This document shows positions 6,009 through 10,819 of a stretch of DNA of 10,819 nucleotides, one piece after another. The first letter of the stretch is position 1; each line of letters begins with the position of its first letter. The translations under genes were made by a program, and so were the position numbers. The stretch covers positions 1-10,819 of the forward strand of contig JAZDKP010000220.1 of NCBI GenBank assembly GCA_043802925.1, given 5' to 3'. The notes under the pieces were generated by a model. It was not told where the DNA came from, searched no databases, and saw only the letters and a list, made by a program, of their open reading frames with translations. The stretch comes from JAZDKP01 sp043802925 (lineage in GTDB: Bacteria > Fibrobacterota > OXYB2-FULL-49-7 > JAEUSG01).

Positions 6009-7121
6009 ATGTCCAAGTCCGTAAAAGCACTGCGTAAGACCCATCACAAGAAATCCACTTCACGGAAAAAAAAGTCCCAACTATTGGCCGGTGTTCAATA
6101 TCCGAATTCTGAAAAAGCGCCGGTCACATCCCCTTCCATAACGCGGGGCAAGGAAATCCTTTATCTCACCAAAGCGGACATTGAATCCTTGGGTTACGAA
6201 CCCGGTGATTTGCTCGAACTTGTCCGGCTGGCCTTATCGGAACATGGGCGGAAACGTTACGAAATGCCCGCGAAGATAGGGCTTCACCCCATCCAAGACA
6301 CCTTGATGCACGCCATGCCCGCCTTTGTTCCCCACGCCGGGGCCTGCGGCATCAAATGGGCCTATTGCTTCCCGGAAAACTATAAGTACGGGCTTTCACA
6401 AACCTCGGGCCTTTTGATGCTCAACGATATCCAAACGGGCTGGCCCATTGCCATTATGGACGCCATTTGGATTACGGCCAAACGCACGCCGCTGGTCACT
6501 GCGCTCGCGGTTGAAAAGCTCGCCCGCAAAAACAGCGCCGAAGTCGGTATATTGGGTTGCGGAGTCCAGGGACGCGAGCATATTCCCGCCCTGTCCCTTG
6601 TGATGCCCTCGCTCAAAAAAGTCAAGGTGTTGGATAAATTCCCGGAATCCGCCAAGCGATTGGTCAAAGATTGTGCTGGAAAATATCCGTTTGAAATTGT
6701 GGTTGCCAACGATGTCGAGGATTTGGTGAGGAACTCGGATGTGGTTGTTACGGCCACGGCCATTTTGCAGACGCCGAATCCGCTTGTCAAGGATGGTTGG
6801 ATTAAAAAGGGCGCTTTTCTTGCCCCCATTGATTTTGATTCCGTCTTTGAATGGAAAACCATGAAACGGGCCGATAAATTCCTGGTTGACAGCCTCGATG
6901 AAATGGAATATTTCATGCAGGTAGGCTATTTGGCCCATGGTTTGCCCAAGCTTCATGCGGAGCTCGGTGAAGTGGTCGCCGGACTCAAACCGGGCCGCGA
7001 AAATGATGATGAACTCATTATGGACATGAACATCGGCATGGGCGTGGAAGATGTTGTGCTGGCGCAGGACATCTTGAAGCGCGCGCTGGTCCGAGGGGTT
7101 GGCAAGAGGCTGCCCCTGTAA
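6009..7121 (+). CDS. ornithine cyclodeaminase/mu-crystallin family NAD(P)-dependent enzyme
   Basis: This 370-residue Rossmann-fold protein is of the OCD/mu-crystallin family, which includes ornithine cyclodeaminase, ketimine reductases, archaeal alanine dehydrogenase and opine-type amino-acid enzymes. Family marks are the substrate-side GIKWAYCFPEN (114-124, with the conserved Lys116), LNDIQTGWPIAIMDAIWITAKRTPLVTALAVEKLA (138-172), and the nucleotide-binding GCGVQGREH (183-191). The barrel-side C-terminus is complete. AGGAGG at 5998-6003, 5 nt before the ATG, fixes the start, and the next Met is residue 86. The first 48 residues are therefore real and form an unusual Lys/Arg/Ser-rich extension. 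The gene is probably driven by the sigma-54 promoter at 5957-5973 under the divergent regulator. The substrate is undetermined; an imino- or amino-acid step is likely. Confidence 0.87.
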   Translation: MSKSVKALRKTHHKKSTSRKKKSQLLAGVQYPNSEKAPVTSPSITRGKEILYLTKADIESLGYEPGDLLELVRLALSEHGRKRYEMPAKIGLHPIQDTLMHAMPAFVPHAGACGIKWAYCFPENYKYGLSQTSGLLMLNDIQTGWPIAIMDAIWITAKRTPLVTALAVEKLARKNSAEVGILGCGVQGREHIPALSLVMPSLKKVKVLDKFPESAKRLVKDCAGKYPFEIVVANDVEDLVRNSDVVVTATAILQTPNPLVKDGWIKKGAFLAPIDFDSVFEWKTMKRADKFLVDSLDEMEYFMQVGYLAHGLPKLHAELGEVVAGLKPGRENDDELIMDMNIGMGVEDVVLAQDILKRALVRGVGKRLPL

Positions 7122-7191
7122 AAGCACCTCACCCCCCTTTCCCCCCTCTCCTGAAGAGAGAGGGGGAAAGAGGGTGAGTTCCCTGTAAAAG
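7114..7191. repeat. palindromic miniature element flanked by 11-bp direct repeats
   Basis: CCCTGTAAAAG occurs at 7114-7124 and again at 7181-7191. The 56 bp between them hold an imperfect hairpin: left arm 7128-7150 (CTCACCCCCC, TTT, CCCCCC, TCTC), a 5-nt loop, and right arm 7156-7178 ending in GGGTGAG. The exact flanking repeat has the form of a target-site duplication, and the stop codon of the cyclodeaminase gene lies in the left copy. No T-run follows either strand's hairpin, so a standard terminator is less likely, though the RNA would fold strongly. Palindromes with CTCACCC/GGGTGAG ends are, to my recollection, widespread dispersed elements in bacteria. Confidence 0.65.
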
Positions 7192-7336
7192 TATTGAAAG
7201 TGGAGGTCGGTGAGAGGCGGACCAGAAGGATATTTTATGAGGGGATAAAAGACAAACAAGAATCTATATTATCATCAACGGCCGCCAATGAAGTCAGCGT
7301 CAGGAATGTGATTGATATCAAAAAGAAAATGTTTTG

Positions 7337-7343
7337 AAGGAGA
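7337..7343 (+). promoter_or_regulatory. ribosome binding site that decides the GH16 start
   Basis: AAGGAGA lies 8-9 nt before the ATG at 7352. The upstream in-frame TTG at 7334 overlaps this site and would have no ribosome site of its own, so 7352 is preferred. It also gives a cleaner signal peptide. Confidence 0.7.
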
Positions 7344-7351
7344 AAGCACGT

Positions 7352-8836
7352 ATGTCCGGTCATTTATTTAAACGAATCTTGGAAACGTTAAAGGTGGTCC
7401 TTGGATGTATGGCAACCGTATTGATGCTGACAACCAGCGGGCAGGCCCAGACGTCTTGGAAATTGGTCTGGGAAGATGAATTCGATGGTACGGAACTCGA
7501 TACCACCCGATGGACGGCCGTTACGGACTGTGGCGACCACCGGAACACCGAGCAGCAGTGCTACATGGCAAGTGCTGTCAGCGTTGGAAACGGCATGCTG
7601 ACCATCACGGGCACGAACCAGGCACAGAATGGGTATTCATACACCTCCGGCGCAATCAAGACGGGTAACTGGTCCTCGCCCTCGAAGTTTACCCAGGCTT
7701 ATGGACGGTTTGAGTTCCGCGCACAACTGCCTGCCGGCGGCCAGGGAATCTGGCCGGCACTCTGGCTCTATCCGCCCAGACAGTGGCCGCCTGAGATCGA
7801 CCTGGTTGAGGCTGTCAATACGATGTCCACGATTTATATGACGTATCACTGGGGGACGGAGAGCACCCATCAACAAGACGGAAGCAGCACGACAATCTCT
7901 AATCCGGGTGACTGGCATATCTACGCCATGGAGTGGGAAACGAACGAGATTCGCTGGTACATTGACGGTGTGCTGAAAAAGACGCATACCGGCACGGACG
8001 TAACGGACATCCCGATGCAGCTCTATATCAATCTGGCACTGGGCGGGATATGGCCGGGTCCTGTGGGCGGCTCGACAGTATTCCCTCAATTCCTGCATGT
8101 TGACTATGTGCGTGCATATCATCCGGATAGTACGGTACCGATACCCACCGATACCCACAACTTGGCCCTGCACAAACCGACAACCGCTTCATCGTCGGAA
8201 ACGTCATCTCTTTCTTCGGCCAATGCAGTGGACGGACTTTCGACTACGCGCTGGGCCAGCGTTTACAGTGATCCGCAATGGCTGCAAGTGGATTTGCAGG
8301 ATACGTTTCCAATAAACCGCATCAAACTGATGTGGGAAACCGCTTATGCCTCTGCATACCAGCTTCAGGTTGCCATTGATACGAACAATTGGAACACGGT
8401 GTATTCGACCACCACGGGTAACGGCGGTACGGACTCCGTTACTTTTTCTCCTGTTGCGGCGCGTTATGTGCGGATGTATGGCACGGCCCGTGCCACCCAA
8501 TATGGTTATTCGCTGTATGAGATGGCCGTCTATAGCGACAGTGGAACCACCGTCATAGTCAAATCGAACAATGCGTTAGTCAACACGGATGCCCGAATCC
8601 ATATAACGGAACTTGTCCCCGGGTCTTTTGCGCTTGGATTCGTTCTGCCGGACAAACGGGACATCCGGCTGAGCGTGTACACGGTACGTGGCCAAAAAGT
8701 GTATGGTGCCAGCCTGGCCGGAGTAAAAGAAGGGATCAAAACCATCACGCTGAATCATCCGGCGTCGGGCGTCTATTTCTGTGTTATTGACATCGGCGAC
8801 CGTATCCTGACCCGGAAGCTTGTTATTGCAATGTGA
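7352..8836 (+). CDS. secreted GH16 beta-glucanase with F5/8C (CBM32-like) domain and sorting-type C-terminus
   Basis: This 494-residue exported enzyme probably cleaves beta-1,3 or mixed-linked beta-glucan. A signal peptide covers residues 1-33 (basic start, hydrophobic VVLGCMATVLML, likely cleavage after GQAQ). The GH16 domain spans about 36-258: WEDEFDGTELDTTRW at the front, then WPALWLYPPRQWPPEIDLVEAVN with the catalytic ExDxxE as E148, D150 and E153, the beta-bulge form seen in laminarinases. A discoidin/F5-8C sugar-binding domain follows at about 270-397 (NLALHKPTTASS, then AVDGLSTTRWAS, WLQVDL and RYVRMYG). The last 70 residues (SVYTVRGQKVYG, then ASGVYF and TRKLVI) resemble a type A T9SS sorting domain or FlgD-type Ig fold, although the usual NP entry motif is missing. 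The GH99-like gene follows 54 bp later on the same strand. Exact substrate is inferred. Confidence 0.9.
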   Translation: MSGHLFKRILETLKVVLGCMATVLMLTTSGQAQTSWKLVWEDEFDGTELDTTRWTAVTDCGDHRNTEQQCYMASAVSVGNGMLTITGTNQAQNGYSYTSGAIKTGNWSSPSKFTQAYGRFEFRAQLPAGGQGIWPALWLYPPRQWPPEIDLVEAVNTMSTIYMTYHWGTESTHQQDGSSTTISNPGDWHIYAMEWETNEIRWYIDGVLKKTHTGTDVTDIPMQLYINLALGGIWPGPVGGSTVFPQFLHVDYVRAYHPDSTVPIPTDTHNLALHKPTTASSSETSSLSSANAVDGLSTTRWASVYSDPQWLQVDLQDTFPINRIKLMWETAYASAYQLQVAIDTNNWNTVYSTTTGNGGTDSVTFSPVAARYVRMYGTARATQYGYSLYEMAVYSDSGTTVIVKSNNALVNTDARIHITELVPGSFALGFVLPDKRDIRLSVYTVRGQKVYGASLAGVKEGIKTITLNHPASGVYFCVIDIGDRILTRKLVIAM

Positions 8837-8890
8837 TCTTTATGGAAGCATGTTGGGTCGTTCATTTATAACTTTTAGGAGGCCGCAAAA

Positions 8891-10819
8891 ATGATTCAGA
8901 CGATGAAATCACAGAGCGACCCGAACAGAACAGTCACATTTCCGGTTCTATTGACTCTGTTTCTTCAAATGCTCTTTGCGCCCGGCCCCCTCCATGCGGC
9001 TGGAGAAAGACCGCTGGTCGGCGTTGTCTCCTATCCTGTGTGGGGAGCACGCGGCAGCGGAGGCATCTGGGACGAAATCAGCCTGACGCCGCCCAAATGG
9101 TCTTATCGGCTGCCCTTTTTCGCTGATGTACGGGACGATTCTTGCCGGCTAACGAGAACGGTGAATTCCGAGCAGGAAATTGTTTATCGTTTTAATTACG
9201 ATATTTCCCATATCACAATATTCGCCGCATTCAATGACACAGAGACCTGCAATCCGGCTGCCGACATTGACGTCTCCACGTCGCCGGATAATACAACCTA
9301 CACGTCTCAGACAATGACATTCCGGAAAATAGCCCTGGCAACCGACTGGCAGAAGGTCACCCTGTTTTCCGCCATTAACACGGCTGGGGCACGCTATGTT
9401 AAGATTAAAATCAGCAAAACCGACGGGACCGCTTCCAATCCACAACTCATGAGGGTGGATATTAATTACAGGGTTGAAAGTACGGATCATCCCTTTAAAT
9501 CCGTGTTGACCGATAATATGAATGATTTCATGAAAATGTTTTCGCACTCAACCGGTCTTGCCATCGCCACCGATATCCCATCCAGGTATCGTCTGGTCAC
9601 GGGCATGGAGTATTCCCAGGAAAATGTTGACCGCCAAATCCTATACGCCAAAGCGAACCATATCGATTATTTCGCGCTTTTAAACAGCTCCCCCTCGTCC
9701 TGTTTGCAGGTTTTTGTCGATCTGCTCAGGACAAGCGCTTACAAAAATGATGTCAAATATTGCCTTATCGTTTTTGGGCCCAACTCCGGTGAAACCTGGA
9801 CGAACAAAGTGGCGCGCTGCGTCGAATACTTTCACGATTCAAATTATGTTAATGTGTTGAATGGCCGGCCTCTCGTTTACTTATACGATCAATCTCAGCA
9901 TACCGCAGTGGAAATCAATCAATTGTGCTCGACTTCCGTGGCTTCCGGTGCCGGCGTCCCCTATCTGGTGGGCCTGCAAAATTCAACCAGCAGTTTTCTT
10001 GATGCCGGGAGTTACTACAATCTCACCTCCGTGGGTGTTTACCAGAACTTTGCGGGTACGGCAAATACAATCCCATTCGTCAGTTTTGGTGATAATACAA
10101 TGCCTCGGGAAGATAATCCGCCAAGCTGGGGTAATTTTGCTGCCTTGTCAGGAACTGAAATGACCGGAACCCAGATGGTCCCCTACATTACGCAGGCACT
10201 CAATTGGTGCTCCAATAACATGGCCCAGGTTCCGGCCAACGCGATCCTCATCAATTCCTGGGATGAGTTTTGCGAAAGCTCCTCATCGCTTTGTCCTTCA
10301 CGAAATCCGGCGACTGGCCTTCCCGATACATCGAGGGTGGAAGCGATTGGCAATGCCATTGAAGCCTGGTCCACTGCCGGAGCGATGAATATGGTCGCCA
10401 ACGGCGACTTCACTTCCACGTCACAATGGGTGTTCTATAAGGAAAACGAAGCGTCAGCCGTTTTCTCGGTCGATAACGGCATGGGCAGGGTCGCCATCAG
10501 CAGCGGCGCGGTCAACACCTGGGACATCCAGCTGTATCAGGCGGGCTTGTATTTCACGGTCGGCACAACCTATCATGTCAGATTCAAGGCCAAAGCGGCC
10601 GCGTCGCGCACGCTGACCGTCGCCATTCAAATGAACAACAATCCCTGGACCGGCGCCTGGACGCAGAGTGTCAATCTTGACACGTCCGTGCAGTCTTTCG
10701 GCGAATACGAGTTCGTGTTCAACGGAACAGCCGGCGTCGAATACCGGCTTAATTTCACGCCCGGCGGAAACAATAACAGCGTCTGGATTGATGATGTGGA
10801 AGTTTATGAAGTTTTCCAA
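8891..10819 (+). CDS. secreted GH99/WbsX-like barrel protein with CBM4/9 module, 3' end outside the window
   Basis: This frame is open for 643 codons to the window edge. AGGAGG at 8877-8882, 8 nt before the ATG, supports the start. A signal peptide covers residues 1-36 (hydrophobic VLLTLFLQMLFA, cleavage near LHAA). Residues about 76-195 look like an F5/8C-type beta-sandwich (DISHITIFAAFND, then DWQKVTLFS and ARYVKIKIS). Residues about 230-495 recall GH99/WbsX-like TIM barrels: RQILYAKANHIDYFALL (248-264), VEYFHDSNYVNVLNGRPLVYLYD (311-333), and ILINSWDEFCES (452-463), matching the family's NxWNEWxE motif loosely. Residues 499-641 are a convincing CBM4/9 module (VANGDFTSTSQW at 502-513, then VRFKAKA and the closing VWIDDVEVYE), a group that often binds beta-glucan. 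More domains or a sorting tail probably lie beyond 10819. Coding is firm; the barrel's activity (endo-glycosidase or other) is uncertain. Confidence 0.8.
   Translation, partial: MIQTMKSQSDPNRTVTFPVLLTLFLQMLFAPGPLHAAGERPLVGVVSYPVWGARGSGGIWDEISLTPPKWSYRLPFFADVRDDSCRLTRTVNSEQEIVYRFNYDISHITIFAAFNDTETCNPAADIDVSTSPDNTTYTSQTMTFRKIALATDWQKVTLFSAINTAGARYVKIKISKTDGTASNPQLMRVDINYRVESTDHPFKSVLTDNMNDFMKMFSHSTGLAIATDIPSRYRLVTGMEYSQENVDRQILYAKANHIDYFALLNSSPSSCLQVFVDLLRTSAYKNDVKYCLIVFGPNSGETWTNKVARCVEYFHDSNYVNVLNGRPLVYLYDQSQHTAVEINQLCSTSVASGAGVPYLVGLQNSTSSFLDAGSYYNLTSVGVYQNFAGTANTIPFVSFGDNTMPREDNPPSWGNFAALSGTEMTGTQMVPYITQALNWCSNNMAQVPANAILINSWDEFCESSSSLCPSRNPATGLPDTSRVEAIGNAIEAWSTAGAMNMVANGDFTSTSQWVFYKENEASAVFSVDNGMGRVAISSGAVNTWDIQLYQAGLYFTVGTTYHVRFKAKAAASRTLTVAIQMNNNPWTGAWTQSVNLDTSVQSFGEYEFVFNGTAGVEYRLNFTPGGNNNSVWIDDVEVYEVFQ

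Noticed and set aside
7128..7178. Rho-independent terminator for the cyclodeaminase-family gene
   Set aside because: The hairpin is imperfect and has no T-run after it, and the flanking 11-bp direct repeats fit an inserted element better. Some termination effect cannot be excluded.
6396..7259. 287-codon open frame on the minus strand
   Set aside because: It is antisense to the cyclodeaminase-family gene and the palindromic element; no recognisable protein family.
7182..7337. 52-codon open stretch before the GH16 gene ending TGA at 7335-7337, considered as a gene remnant
   Set aside because: It has no start codon with a ribosome site and no recognisable family, and it shares its left end with the palindromic element. 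Chance openness is sufficient.
10454..10819. Open minus-strand frame running off the right edge
   Set aside because: It is antisense to the convincing CBM4/9 module of the plus-strand gene and looks like a shadow frame.
1..10819. CRISPR array, tRNA or rRNA genes
   Set aside because: No regularly spaced repeats and no tRNA- or rRNA-like sequence were seen on either strand.

Overview
The window (about 10.8 kb, moderate GC) looks like chromosomal sequence from a free-living, polysaccharide-degrading Gram-negative bacterium, probably uncultured and from the PVC or FCB side of the tree (Kiritimatiellota/Lentisphaerota-like or Fibrobacterota-like). The clues are strong AGGAGG ribosome sites, a sigma-54 activator of unusual domain make-up, a uroporphyrinogen-decarboxylase-like methyltransferase relative, and multidomain secreted glycoside hydrolases, one with a tail resembling a type IX secretion sorting domain. 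The placement is inference; no marker gene is present.

Region 1 (1-2064, plus strand) holds two toxin-antitoxin modules back to back. The first is an XRE-type regulator overlapping an AbiEii-family nucleotidyltransferase toxin, behind a promoter whose -35 box lies inside a perfect 18-bp palindrome, a likely autoregulatory operator. The second is an MntA/HepT (MNT/HEPN) pair with a complete MntA. The HepT frame is broken by a one-base shift just before its RX4HXY active motif.

Region 2 (2084-7121) is a regulated metabolic unit. On the minus strand, a sigma-54 enhancer-binding protein (AAA+ domain with GAFTGA, Fis-type HTH, two PAS-like regions) is followed by a UroD-like protein in an apparent operon. 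The regulator carries a carbohydrate-binding-like beta-sandwich apparently inserted inside its second PAS domain. Divergent from it is an ornithine cyclodeaminase/mu-crystallin family enzyme. The 237-bp space between them has a textbook sigma-54 layout: a perfect 10+3+10 bp inverted repeat about 105 bp upstream of the predicted start of transcription, an exact IHF consensus about 60 bp upstream, and a -24/-12 promoter. The regulator therefore probably controls the cyclodeaminase-like gene. Its signal is unknown but could be a sugar or glycoside.

Region 3 (7114-10819, plus strand) begins with a 56-bp palindromic element flanked by an exact 11-bp direct repeat, which looks like a small mobile palindrome inserted at the cyclodeaminase stop codon. 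Two secreted carbohydrate-active proteins follow, probably co-transcribed: a GH16 beta-glucanase with an F5/8C (CBM32-like) domain and a sorting-type C-terminus, and a GH99/WbsX-like barrel protein with a CBM4/9 module that runs off the window. Together they suggest extracellular attack on beta-glucan such as laminarin.
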